This document shows positions 37,731 to 50,185 of a stretch of DNA of 64,000 nt, piece after piece. The stretch lies in contig UZAN01039859.1 of assembly GCA_900618425.1 (NCBI GenBank), positions 37,503 through 101,502 of the forward strand, given 5' to 3'. The notes below the pieces were generated by a model, which worked only from the letters and a program-made list of their open reading frames with translations, was not told the DNA's origin and did no database searches. The position numbers were made by a program, and so were the translations under genes. Origin of the DNA: Echinostoma caproni. Lineage: Eukaryota; Platyhelminthes; Trematoda; Plagiorchiida; Echinostomatidae. The first letter of the stretch is position 1. The number at the start of each line of letters is the position of its first letter.

Positions 37731-38960
37731 TGCATACAGATATGTGACAATTGTACTCGAACTTCGATGGAGTGTTTAATGAGCGTAGGCACAAAATGTA
37801 CATATTATATATACTGTTTTTTTTCTATTGTACGCTTCAGTTTACACTAGGCAGTCTAACGCTACGGAGAGGCATGTTTGTTTTATTGTTTTTCGGGATG
37901 CACTTTATCAGTATTATTATTATTGGTATCGCTGTTGTTTAGTCAATAGTAAATGCCTCATTCGATTCCAAACCCCGAAGTGTGGTCATCGTTGATTGCA
38001 CAATAACATATATTTGCAGAAGAACGGTGGTTTTGTCTAGACTCCCCAGGTGTTTTTCTTCCATTCAGACAGAGCCCAGAAGTGAACGAACGGAAGAGTA
38101 AAAATGAGAATGAACTGAACCGATAACCCACGTCCCCCGCCCTACGTTGATCGGTTTCAATAAACAACATTCAATACGGGGTTCATCGAAAATCCTGCAA
38201 TGTTAGGTTTTCGGTTCTCCTGTACTTCTTATTTAATCACCAGCCATGTACTTCTAAATATTTTTCTTCCTGCTAATTCGACCACCATATATTTGTGATT
38301 AATTAAAAACTCGGTCACCAAAGTTATCTTAATTCTCAGTATGGGACTTATCTAATATCGGTTAAGCTCGTAAAAGTGTCAGCAAATGAGCTGGCTGCGA
38401 ATATTCATCGTCGGGCCAATTGCTAGTATATGAAGCCGTATTGCTTCAAAAGTAAGTGTTTGAGACACTTGGCTGAAAATCCGGTAAGTGGATTCGGTCT
38501 TCACCTGAAGATCTGTATGTGTTAGCTTAAAGGCAATCCTGTCGTTCTGATCCCCCGACCGGGTTTCAGCCTATAATAAGTATTCTTTTATCGATAAAGG
38601 TTTTCTTAGTGTTGGGAGAATAAGTGGTCCACTACCCACGTACCTGAAGACATATATTTTTACCAGTGCAGACAAATGATAATTTTCCAATATATCGGCT
38701 GCGCCCGGGTTGAGGAAAATGCTTTTATCACAGTTGTTTGTTGAATAGTTCGCCGAAGAATCCGATTTGAATGAAGTCACGTATGAAGCGCGCATTTGTT
38801 AACGTTTTGAGTAGATTTGGGTATATTGGAGAATTTAGCTTTTTAAATAGATAAAAGTCATGTCAAATGCTAAAGGTCGGGTAGTTTTTGATATAAAATA
38901 ATTACATTTATCACGGTTTATTCGTCATGTAAAACCATGTCCCTCAATAGTGAAAAGTCA
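37731..38960 (+). other. Downstream of the GPCR
   Basis: Probable 3' flank. An AATAAA at 38159-38164 is a candidate polyadenylation signal about 430 bases after the stop; this is weak evidence. No other gene was recognised. Confidence 0.3.
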
Positions 38961-38964
38961 TGTA

Positions 38965-39082
38965 AATACTTTACAGTTGTGTCTTCCTTGTTAGGACTAG
39001 CAGCAGTGTGTATCCACCGTACTCACTGGGATTCGAACCCGGTCGCACAGAAGTGCTAATCTGAAGCACTAGTCAAATAACT
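38965..39082 (-). mobile_element. Family B retroposon copy, degraded hammerhead
   Basis: On the minus strand: GTTATTTGACTAGTGC (box A-like, plus 39066-39081), box B CCGGGTTCGAATCCC (plus 39028-39042, an excellent match), a spacer with ACGGTGGAT, then CTGCTAGTCCTAACAAGG and AAGACAC (plus 38979-39003), matching CTGATGAGTCC-AAAT-AGGACGAAAC with several changes. TCCT/AGGA would still pair as stem II. AACTGTAAAGT follows, matching the AGCTGTACAGT end of the other copies. Confidence 0.6.
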
Positions 39083-41684
39083 TTACCTAAATATTTAAAA
39101 GCGATGAAATTTTATTTTGATATCTTGCACTAGTTATCTACATTTTAATATACAAATAAGGTTTTCATCTTCGATGCGTAGCCACGTTTTGGTGATGGAC
39201 CTCGGACTATACCTTTGAGAATGGAAGCTGGACGACACTTGACACTCATTCTGGCAGTTGCATGTGGCTGAATAAGAAACTGGGATCGATGAAACTGTTT
39301 GTCATTGATCAAGTGATTAATGAACCACTTATTTAATTGATCGTTTTACTTCTGTGTCGATGGAGAATATCATAATTGTTTTTCCTCTACTGTTCTTGTT
39401 ACACGGACTACTAGTGTAAATTGTGCTGTACGAGATTTCGAAGCGCTGCGAGCTACAGCGAGCGAGCAAGAAATTCCCAGGTAACCCGTCACATGAAAAC
39501 CAATACACACATAAAAATAAAGATATCGTACTGGGTTGATTACAGGGAACATGTTTTTTTCCCAAGCTAAAACTAATTTTGCTTGTCATTCTCTCTCTCT
39601 CTATGTTCGTACCGGATGAAGAAATTGGGAAATTCCTGTACATATTTATACGAGATGGAGTGTGCAGAAGGGCGCAAACGAATGGGGAAGACAGCAAACG
39701 AATTCACTGTTTAGTTTTCAAAGAATTTTCTTATTCCGAAAGCATGATGTTCGTGGGATTATCACATAAAGCCTTGTGCAGATCGGACAATTTCACCACT
39801 AACTCATTTACAGGAAGGTGCGACTAATTCTCGCCAGAACAAGATGTACGATTTTGTCACACAGATTAGATACGTTTAGACGGCAAATGTTTGGATAAGC
39901 CAATTCGGTTTTTTCCTAGCTGCCAGACACTGTTGATGATCTAGGATGTGCGTTTCGCTCCTTGGAAAATCTTTAATTTCCCACTAGCTGAATGCACTTC
40001 AAAGTGATGGGAATATTTGTGATTGTTAAAAAAGACCATCAAAAATGAATGATGCCTGTGAACAAATCAAAGTGTTTTCCTCTTTATAAAGACACGTTAA
40101 TAGTTTAATCGATTTTTACGATGGGAGTAGACTATAAAAGGATGGCTCAAAGACTCAGGGCTATCAGTGTCACTGGAAGCTGGGACACCCGGAAGGATAT
40201 TAATTTCGGTAAATAACGACTGAGTCTCGAGCTTGAATGCTATCCTGTTATAAAAACAATAATTTGATTGCGTCATTCAAAAAGATTTTGATGATAATTC
40301 TGAAAGTTGTTCATCAGTTTAACAGCCAATCGGTCACTGTGGCGGCTACTTAGAGACTTCGGTTTCTTGAACATTCAGCAGAACGTGGACTCTCAGCAAA
40401 TATATTTCCTTGGGTAGCTTTATTCCACTTTACGGATGTTTCTCTCCATGAACAACTTAATTTTCGATCTTGTATCAATACAATTACCAGTTTAGTATCA
40501 TGGTATCAATATCGGTTGTATACCTTTATAAGATCTTACTGTTACTCCATGTCAGTTTTGACAAACAATCTAGTTGAATTGGTAATGTTTACTAAACTTT
40601 GATGAGAAAATTTGACGAACCGCATCTCTCTCCTGCGATTTATAGTAACTGCCTGCATAATGGAACTCAAAATTTCCTGCTAACTAGATACCGTTATCTA
40701 ACAATCTTTATCTGATTTTAAAATAGTGCCAGGATGCATCACTCAGTAGTGAAGAGTACATTGCGGTAAAAGCCGATCCGGCGAAAGCAAGTATTTCAGC
40801 ACTGTCCTTTCTTCGCTTTATTTTTGTCTTAAGTAACTGCCGGGAACTATGGCTCAATCCCTCTCCTTCTGTAAGACGTCTTTACCATCAGTGTTTTCCA
40901 TACTCAGATGATCATTGTCGCTTCTGAATGAATTCCCAAGAGTAAACGAAATCACGTACGTGCATAGTCAAATTTATCGTGTGAAAACAGCCAACAACGG
41001 CTCACGAAACTGGCCAGTGATAAGATGATATAAATCAATATCGCGTCAGCTGGCGTGTCGTGTTATATTCAAATTCCATTTTGAAAACATTTTAGCATCT
41101 CTACGGGATAAACTGTAGCATCTTAATGATCCCTAAAATATAACTTTATAAACAATGCGTTCAACGAAATAACTGGAACGGCTTTTAGGAAATCACAACT
41201 ACGCACTAAGTTTCAATGCTCTCGAAAACCAACAATCTTCGTTGAAAATAAGGTCAGATACGTGAAAGAAGTCTTTTTTGATTTCATTCACTAGCCAGTA
41301 CAAATATGTAGGGTTTATATGAATTATTCGATCTGGTTCTGGTCGTGTCAAACTATACACCGTGATTTTTTTCTCTATTACGTTGTCTATTTTGGTAGAC
41401 TTAATATTATTCATCCCCATGAAAGCGCTAAAAATGAGGTTTTTTATTGACTGTTTACATATTTTAAGGTTAACCGAAGCGTCAGTACTAGTACAATGTT
41501 AAAAAATATCAGGAACTTCATCAAGATTGAGGTTCGAGGCTCCGAATCCAAGTCGGGTCCCGTGAAATTTTTTTAGGGGGTTCCAGAGGGATCAGCACTT
41601 GATTCTCTTCTTTCCGAGGTATTCACAAACGACATGTAGAATACTTTGTTGTTTCCTGTTCTTTACTTCTCACCCCGAATGCAC
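39083..41684. other. No recognisable gene
   Basis: A short (TC)n run is at 39589-39602. Open frames around 39329-39827 are unrecognised. A weak TTGATGAG...GACGAAC match at 40600-40622 is noted and not accepted. Confidence 0.45.
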
Positions 41685-41812
41685 TGTAAAGCTGCTTCAA
41701 CTTTAGTGAGTCTTATCAGCAAGGCAAATCCACTGAATCAATTGGAGGTCAAACCTGGGGCCTCTGAGGTAGAACATAATCGGCCAATGGGCAACTGATT
41801 AGCTCGTTTTCT
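41685..41812 (-). mobile_element. Family B retroposon copy (minus)
   Basis: On the minus strand: box A CAGTTGCCCATTGG (plus 41783-41796), box B CCAGGTTTGACCTCC (plus 41744-41758), spacer TTGATTCAGTGGATTTGCCTTG, here split as TTGATTCAGTGG then ATTTGCCTTG, then CTGATAAGACTCACTAAAG followed by TTGAAGC (plus 41694-41719). The core has lost one CTGATGA base and GAAA reads GAAG. The following GCA...TGC can pair, where the sister copy has ACA...TGT. Confidence 0.65.
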
Positions 41813-41839
41813 ATTTTGCCAACAAACGATAGAGCAGAA

Positions 41840-41930
41840 TTCATCATGAGTTTATAGATTCACACTGCTGGTGAGACCCAATTAGGTCGAAACAGCTGCA
41901 CAGTGTTTCAAACTTGTCATTGCACGCTTC
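41840..41930 (+). mobile_element. Family B retroposon 3' part (plus), hammerhead-like
   Basis: CTGGTGAG (41868-41875), then stem II GACC-caatta-GGTC with four perfect pairs, then GAAACA...TGTTTC. One invariant base differs (CTGGTGA for CTGATGA). The tRNA head is not visible upstream. It lies head-on against the minus copy at 41685-41812. Confidence 0.6.
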
Positions 41931-43954
41931 ATTTACTCTATACAGGCCGAAGTCAAATACATCACTGATATCGATTTACTGAATATTCTGGAACCGTTGA
42001 CAATCCTCTTCCCAGTTGGCAGTAAGATATAGTAACAAAACCGGAGGGATTATTAGTTCTTTGAAGAAAATTCACTCAAGAATGACACTGAATTCACTAT
42101 ATCCAAATGTATTGTTTTATCACTGCGTTACAAAATGAGTTCGCATCTTTTCTAGGACGATAAAAACAGCCCCATGACTCGAATGATAAAGGTTATGGGT
42201 TGTTGATTTAATACTGTGCGAAATATACTTTTCCAGGGCTTCGTCCGTAGCTTCAGTTGGTCTTTGGCATAACTGAGCAAATGCTGTTCCCAGCTTTTAT
42301 ATCGATGTGCGTTCGATTCCATATTGGAAACATCATTCACGCCCATCGATGTGTGTAACGAGATCACAGGAGTTTTGAAACTTTCACAAAAGATGGTCAC
42401 TTAGGTGGTCCGAGAACTGCATTCTAATACAAGTGTGAAGCAATCGCAGTCAGTGGGGCTATATTTTATCGACCCAGGGTATATCTATTTATTGTAGTCC
42501 CATAAAAATGATAACCGGAATGCTGGTGGTCATTTCATGCCAACACAGAGTGCCCTGATCGGGATTCTTCATTTTATCCCATATGTTTGTGCCCTCGCAA
42601 AGGATACTGTCCAATAAAGCGTTCAAATTGTCACGTCTAACAATTCAGCATTCATATTAGTACATAAAATAGTGTGATGTTGTACATACATAAGATAGTG
42701 TACAATGTTTCTCACCTATAGTTGTTCTGCAAACCGATTTATTTGCGCCAAAATCCCTCAAAGAAAAACAGCAGTTTGGAAACCGTTTTCGTAGTAAAAC
42801 TTTGAAATTAAAGTTCACTGTAATAGTAGAACATCTGGGAAGTCATTCATCCTCGAACAGCCTAGACAGCCAAGATTCATCACGTGAACATTTGGTGTTG
42901 CATTCATTACTTTATATGGTTCAATGGAAAACATTAAAATAAAATAAAATACGGTAAAATAAGGTAGCCTAAATAACCAATTACTAAAGCGTATTTGTGT
43001 TCAGGAAGTTAGAACACAGTATTACTTTCTTAAGCTGCTTAGAGCCCACCACTTGGGTGCATAAAGTGTACCTCAACTGGACATGATTAAAAATGGCTAC
43101 CAGTATTTTGGTGCATTTTCTTAACAAGTTAATCCGTTACTTTCCTCTAGGTCTTTCAAGTATACCTCGCCACGATAATAGTTTAACAGAAGAATAATGA
43201 CTAATCACATTGTGGTGAATTGAACGTTTGATTTTGCGGCACTGTCAAGTGCAACCGGGATCTGTCTTCCATATATCTTGGATTTATTGGCAAAGTTCTG
43301 ATTGGCTCATGCCAAATCGTACCTATAACGTAATTCAAATGAATTGTCTCCCATTTCTTCCGCACGTTCCTGACAAAGTTCACTTCGCAGTCATGTTTGT
43401 TGTGAAATAGCATTTTCCGAGGTTTCTTTTTAACAGTAGCCTGTACATTGGTGCCATTGTACTTCGGTTGAAAGGAACCACACGGATTTAAGCTCATTCG
43501 TCTCATAACTCATCGGTAAAATAGTAGCGCCTACTTAATTGTCGTGCAGCATTGTACCGGCCTACTAGATAAGACATTCAATTCCATCTTCTGAAATCTG
43601 CGGGCCAGTTACCCAGGTGATTTGGAGAAACCAATGGTATATGCAATGAAACCTTAACTTGCAGCTTAACAGGGTTCGAAAAGTATAAAAAATAAGAAAG
43701 CATGAAGGGGAATTTTTCACGGATCTAAAAGCAATACAGGGCGTGTGCTCGAGCCATTTACCGACTAAGATAGTTCGGCAATGAATGGGCATCAGGGGGA
43801 CCAGGCTCTGATTTTGGATTTTAAAAGAACAATACGGAAAAGCAAACAAAGCGACACGAAACAAAATTGGTAAGCCGTTGTTGAGTGATCAAATAACAGT
43901 GCATACACAATACATGAGAAATGAAGAATGCATATCGATATTCAATATCGTAAA
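41931..43954. other. No recognisable gene
   Basis: Short open frames on both strands only (for example 43201-43506 and 43565-43864, minus). An (AAAAT)n-like patch is at 42933-42962. Confidence 0.5.
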
Positions 43955-44240
43955 GACAATCAATAGCTATGGTTATAGATCATTTATTGCGAACTTTATC
44001 TCCAAATGGCAATGTTCATTATTCTCTTGCACCCCTGTTTGGATCTGCACAACTTTGAGCGTCGACATAAAATTTGTAGTACTTCTAAAGTTGCAGCTCA
44101 GAATTGGAAAACAGTTGGGATTTAATTTTTTTCTTAAAACAGTGATTGATATTTTATGAGGGTCTTTGTTGTGCTCAATCTAAACATTCTTCATAGTATA
44201 CATTTTTTTCTTTAAGGTAAAAGGTGAAATTATTGCTTAA
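43955..44240 (+). repeat. Family C dispersed repeat, third copy
   Basis: Aligns by eye with 28495-28790: atggttata...atttattg, gactttatctc-like, then gagcgtcgacataaaatttg with tagtacttctaaagttgcagc, a shared atgaggg...gttgtgctcaatc region and attattg near the end. The first ~70 bases of the family are not clearly preserved. Confidence 0.65.
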
Positions 44241-44987
44241 TGATAATTAGGAAGCTTAAATCCTTAAATCCGAAGTATGCAGAAGCACACCAGATCACAT
44301 TATCTATGGCATTTTCCCATCTGGACAGCAATGTGCAGGTAGAAAGCAATCAAAACAGGATAAGATGATGATTCAGTTCGGTCGCAGCCGAGAAGAGCTG
44401 TAAAGAACCAAGGAAGACGAGAGTCTGGGAGAACAAGCTGCAATTTACGTATGCCGCATTTCGGAAAACGATGCCTAAATTTAAATCATGGCCAAGGTAA
44501 TCTGATGTAAAACGGTTATTATACGCCCGAGAAACAAGGGCCCTTATTGATTTTGACAGTAAATTTAAATCCTATCGACTGTTTCTTTGGTGCTTAGTTT
44601 GCTCCACTGACTGTTGACGAGCATAGCACTAGGCCGGGAAATGTGATTTGTTGAACCTATTTTCTAAATAAATCCATTTCAATGGTTAACTCAAGGAAGC
44701 AGTTGTCCTACCTCATGAGTTGGATAGCGACTAAATGCCGAGTGCCTTGATTTTAGTCTCCCGTGTGTGTCATTCTAGATAGTTTGAACAGAGAAGTCAG
44801 AAACATGGTTTTGCACAATATATCCATGGTCATTTCGCTGCATCTGTGCACGTGCATACTACAGTCAAAGTGAATTTTATAATCAGTGAGATAACAGATT
44901 TGAGAGAAAAAACACAAGATCGCTAATCACAACGGACAACGCAACGCAAAAACACAAAAAGGGGGACGAGATAGGGCAGGGGGTCAA
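44241..44987. other. No recognisable gene; probable 3' side of Penelope-like element
   Basis: The 3' untranslated end of the element read from 47217 should lie just below 44988, but I could not find its border. Confidence 0.4.
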
Positions 44988-47217
44988 TCACCAACGCAAA
45001 GCCAATGTGGCTAACCATTCACGTTGTTTCCATAGATCAGGTTTGAGAGTGTGAATGGCTAGGGCCTCGGCAAATTTCAGTAATTTTGTGTTTGTTGTGT
45101 TGTAGATGACATGGAATGCGTGGGGTGGGGTGACATGGTGTTTTTGTTCGAGCAAATGTTGCGTTATCGAAGATCTAAGCTTGCTCCGATCAATCGATGA
45201 CGTAACATTGCAGAATTGCCGTCCATTGCTTTCTTAAGCCAAACCGGGATGTGTTCGGCCATTCGGTGGCGTAACTGCCTCTCTGTCCTGCTTATGTAGA
45301 CGACTGAGCATCCACACTTGAATTTGTAAATACAATTTGATTTGGCGGAGGGAGGCAATGACAGCAGAGTTCAACCGCTTGCTAACGAGTTCACTCACGT
45401 CATCGTCTTTGTATGCTAACATCAAAAACGTTTTCTTTTTCGGGAGAGTTATTGAATTGTTTACTTTTGGTGTTACTTTACTATGCTTGGCGATGAAGGC
45501 GCCGGTATATCCGTTTGCTCGTAGTGCTTCTTTTAGGACGCTCTCTTCGTCGCTTAAACAATCCTCTGTGCATATTTCACGAGCTCGATGAAATAGTGTG
45601 CGAACGAGCCCAACTTTGTATCTCATAGGTTCGAAGCTCGTGAAATGGAACTATTGCCCAGACCACGTGTTCTTTCGGAAGATAGATCTTTTAATTGATC
45701 CATCTGGACGACGAGTAATATTCATGTCTAAAAAGTCGATGCGATCATTCCGTTCGTCGTGATGACTAAGCTGGATGTCGGGGTGAATTGTGTTGAGCCG
45801 ATGAAATAAGTTCTCTCTGTCTTCCTTGACGTTGCTTATAACGAAGATATCATCAACATAGCGACAGTATAGATTTAGTTTTGGAATATCTTCTTCAAGC
45901 CTTTCCTCTAAGTGACCAAGAAAAATGTCTGCAAGAATCGGTCCCAGTGGACTGCCCATGGCGACCCCATCTATTTGTCTATATCCTTGTCCGAGGAACG
46001 AAAACTTAACGTTTGACGTGCAAAGGAATAGAAGTCGTGATAGTTCACTGTTATGCAATCCAGTTTGCAAATTCTTCTCCTCAATAACCTGACAGATAAT
46101 CCTGATAGTCTCATATAGCGTAAAATTTGTGTACAGCGAATTTAGATCCATTGTAAACATCTGTCTTTGTTGAATATTTCTGTGGTTCAAATGTTTACAC
46201 ATTTCGAAGCTATCTTTGACATTACGCCGAGCAATGAACTCTCTCACCGGTACGAGGATTTTGGCTAATCACTTTGCCAATGCATGTTGCGGTGAATCGA
46301 TCATGCTTAGGATGGGTCGTAACGGAATGCCTTCCTTATGCACTTTCGGTAGGCCATACAACTGTGGTGTCTGTGTTCCCCTCGGACGTAAACCTTTCGC
46401 CAGAGAATCTTTTATAATGTTCGCCGGAGTAAGAGTTTTCAGTTTCGCACAAATTCTCTTCTCTAATTCACTTGGATCGTCTGGTGCATTGTCAAGCTTA
46501 AACTTCGTTTCGTCCTGTAGGATATGCCTAATCTTTTCTTTGTAGTGTGACTTATCCGTCACTACTACACCGGAACCCTTGTCGGGGCGCAGCACAACGA
46601 TATTTCGATTAGACTTTAGTTGTTTTAGTCCTTCGATGTGTGCATCTGTCAGTGGGGATTTCTGCTCTGTTCCTGTAGTTCGGTATTGATTCTTTATGTC
46701 CACTAGTTTTGCTTTAAACCAGCCCAGATCATCCTCATTTGTCGGCTTCATATTTGATAACTGATAAAAAAGGACTCAAACGCCGCTTTAGATTCAATAT
46801 GATTGCTCCTTCTTGATGGAATACAATAATTTAGACCACATGATAAAGCTTCAAGTTGCAGTCGATTCAATCGATATGATGATACATTGTACACGTGTTT
46901 TTCAGGGTGTTCATAAAAGGACGAGTTGATCAATTTTTGATTCAGTGACTTACTCAGTCTGTTCATTTCATACTTGCGCGTTTGACGAACCTTTTCATAG
47001 CAAAAACTGATAAATTTGATCAGTGGTATCACGGTTAGATGGTCCATAGCTCGGGAATCATTATGCAACACAGATGGAAGTTGTAAAAGTTCGACTCTAC
47101 ATTCCTCGATGTGACACTTGGTTGACCACTTCAGATTATTCAGTGTTGGCCGAAGTTTTTCACGCCGTAAACCCATATCCAACTTTGTGAAGGGAAACCA
47201 GTTTTCAGATTCTAGAT
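44988..47217 (-). mobile_element. Penelope-like element, near full-length coding region, inactivated
   Basis: Read on the minus strand the coding parts follow the full PLE order. N-terminal region (47182-46748): KLDMGLRREKLRPTLNNLKW and the conserved VYNVSSYRLNRLQLEAL with LNYCIPSRR. Frameshift at a T6 run near 46770. Then KPTNEDDLGWFKAKLVDIKN, RNIVVLRPDKGSGVVV and PQLYGLPKVHK with PLRPILS (46751-46269). RT motifs 3-7 (46247-45651): FTMDLNSLYTNFTLYETI, GVAMGSPLGPILADIFLGHL, YCRYVDDIFVI, RIDFLDMNITRRPDGS. Then the connector (45626-45234) and GIY-YIG domain (45358-45164): KFKCGCSVVYISRTERQL, where the usual YIG/YVG glycine is serine. A last frameshift near 45170 leads to a C-terminus with KPDLWKQREWLATLALRW stopping at 44988. 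Confidence 0.92.
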
Positions 47218-49960
47218 AGTGCTGAATCTTTTCTCACTTATCAAGCAGATTTTCAGTCAATATGATTCTCGCAAAACTTTCGTAAAGTCGAACTTCGTCA
47301 AGGCTAGGATCGATGTTACATCTCACACTACGAGTATGGTAGAAGTTCTAAAATCAAATTCCTTTAGTTACTGCCCAACTGTTCAGGCTTGAATGTAATC
47401 AAAAGCTTTCTCCCTACGTTGGACAGAAAGGTTAGTTACCCACCTAGAGAGTGACAGTTGGGGACCAACGTGCAGCATTTTCTGGAGAGAAATGACGAAC
47501 GCGATTTGGTTGCAAGGTTCATGGACTCCATGTCAAACCGTGACTGGCTCATGTGAACCAAAAAATGTATGACAAAAAGATATTGGATAATTGAACTCAC
47601 AATATCTGTGTGATGCCTATGAGTAATTTTCAGAAATAAACTATTATGATATTTTTCTACTGAGGTTTCGTTATCTTACAAGTGAGGTGCCAACAGCCAT
47701 CATCGAAATCGAGAACTCGCATTTTGGTGATGCAGCCGACTAAGAGAGGCAACAAAATCAGCGGATAATATTACCGATAGGTTGTATCTGGTGTGGGCTA
47801 TTCCCATACTCATTTCCCTGAATGAGACTCAAAAAGAGTAGGCCTTTGGGGAAAGAATTATTTGCAAATGGCTCAAACACCTTCATTGCTAAATTTCATC
47901 TCACCTAGATGTCAAAACAGAGCAACGGAGATCGGCTCGACTATTCCAGATGAAGATAAATCTTACAAACCGTGCTCAATTCGGATTTTCTTCGCTGTTA
48001 TTATGCGCTTGAAGTTTACCTTTAAAATCAAATTCAATTTCTGATGGCTTCATTTTATTTCTACATAAATATCCGTTCTAGCAAGAAGAGGAGTTGGTTG
48101 GTCATTCAAATCATTGATGCACTATTTTAATAAGCGTTTTTGGAGCAGACCACTCAGCGAGAAGTCTAATATACGTTTCGATACTTTTCTATTAGGATCA
48201 CTTGATTTTTTACTGAGAAGCTACTTGCGTCAAAGTACTTGTCAAATAGTTCTGTTTGAAGTGTATTTGTTGAGATGAGAGACTGGATATTCGTTTCTTC
48301 AGGTACAAAAATCATTTGTGTTGTGAGCCGTCGCTTTTTGGTTTACAGTGGTCGATGAGTGAATGTGTATTACTGCGTCTGTGGTATCCAAAACGTCAGT
48401 ATACTACTGTTAATTTGTCAGTAAGAAGACTAGAAATGTGTAATAATCACACATATGGAGTTAAACAACGAAATGTGCGTAAAACGATAGGGAGAGTACG
48501 AAATTGCATGCGTGAGAATGGAGACAACAAATATAATAACTCATCCGATGGATCTGAGTAACGAAAGGAGAAGCTATAGAAGTCAGGTTGCTGTCATTGG
48601 TATACAGTAAATCAGCCAGGAATTAAAGCGAAAAATATGATTTCTGTTAAGTGGGTTCAAACTGGATTCTTATTTTCAGGTGAAATACTGTTTATTCTTT
48701 CAATCTCTTTGGGACGATGTGAAGTAATCGGTCAAATGTCTCTCTATGCAAGAAATGCATGAATAATAAATAGCATTTGGTTCAGATGAAGCGCTGTTAT
48801 CCCAGGGAGCGCGTATATTAATGGAATTTAATCACTATGTTAAGTAGGGCTCATGTAATCAGTCATGTCAACATTCACGTCTGAACATGGTGACCGATTA
48901 ATCGTGACGTGGTTCACTTCTTTACCGATGTCTTATACGGTCGGATTCGGCTATTCTCTTCTAAAGCTCATTTCCCCCAACATCCCCGGTCCGACTCGAC
49001 TGAGACTTTGCATCTCGCTCATTAAATCACTTAAAAAGTACTTTTGATTGTCAATTCATTCTTAATGAACGGAGTTTGGAGAGACCCACTTCAATCAGGC
49101 GAAACACCAAGCATTTTATGGGGTTCCCGGTAGAATGCTTTTGGTTTGGTTAGTTTAAAGTTACAGTGGTTTCCCTTGAATTTGAAAAGGACTAAACAAG
49201 ATCTCCGAAACGCATATGCTAGATTTCCTCTCATCTTTAGTTCACCAGTTCCTGTTCCTTGTTTATTTTCATTATACAACTGTTGGCATGCGGTTTAAAC
49301 CAAAACACGCGATATTAATGAACAACATTCTCTTGCGATATTTCGATGATCAGTGTTCCCAATTCGTCCAATCCCCTTGATCACAGGAAGTACACAGTTA
49401 AGCTTTACAGTTTTCCGAATTCTAAATTTATTTGGGTTTTCTTTTCCAGAAAGGCATATTTGTTCGCATTTCAGCTTGCATTTTCGGTGAAAAATCAAGA
49501 AATAACGGAAATTATTTCGTTCCAAAGAAAGACATCGGCGCAATCGGATGTATGACGTAAATTTTTTTCTGCTCCACGTGTGATCTTGTATCCACATGGA
49601 ATATGCCCACCACTTGAAGAGATCAAAACTGTTTCTGATATTTTCAGCGGTCCCTCAGATGTCTTTTGCTTTCAAGAACGATACTTGATTAATGAAATAT
49701 ACATTGTTACTTACTAACAATGCAGGAGTATCACACCCGGTGTAGTTAGTTGTTGATTCACCAATTTAAGTTCGCTGATGAGTAAACAATTTGACATTTG
49801 CATAGCTGATAAGGAATTAATTTTTTCTCAAGAGTTTTAAGTATTCATTTGTATAATCTACGATATCTACGAAACCACAAAGAAATATATCATGCCAAGA
49901 CATGATTTTATTATCGGGAGTATATTTCTTCAGGAGTTGGACTTATCAAACGTGGTTTAG
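47218..49960. other. No recognisable gene
   Basis: Short open frames only. At 49775-49800 a CTGATGAG occurs after a GTTGATTC phrase; the following bases do not complete a hammerhead core. Confidence 0.45.
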
Positions 49961-49984
49961 AATGCTTTTTGTTGATTTGTCTTA

Positions 49985-50185
49985 ACAAAGCTTCCTATGA
50001 GAACTGTGGGGTCGAACCCAATTAGTGGCCANAATCGTTCTTGCCAAATCGTCTCATTATGATGATTGTTGTAATGTGTAGTGTTCCTGACCGAACCGAC
50101 CTCCCGGTCATCCATGTGGCTCGCATCGTATCCATTAGCTAGACACAACAGTGATCAGAAACGGCTTACAGTTCTGCGAAGCCAG
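49985..50185. other. Unclassified segment beside gap
   Basis: GGGTTCGACCCC on the minus strand (plus about 50009-50020) resembles box B, but no box A is at a proper distance. The segment reads like repeat DNA leading into the AT run. A single N is at 50032. Confidence 0.25.

Noticed and set aside
39018..39082. Intact tRNA gene on the minus strand (excellent box B)
   Set aside because: The arms do not form a cloverleaf and the segment continues into the degraded hammerhead core, so it is a retroposon head.
40600..40622. Hammerhead-like TTGATGAG...GACGAAC
   Set aside because: Both invariant strands carry changes, stem II is weak and there is no tRNA head.
45337..46545. Plus-strand open frames of 84-109 codons
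   Set aside because: They are antisense shadows of the minus-strand Penelope-like element.
49775..49800. Another hammerhead core (CTGATGAG)
   Set aside because: The expected GAAA strand and a paired stem II are missing after it, and no box pair precedes it.
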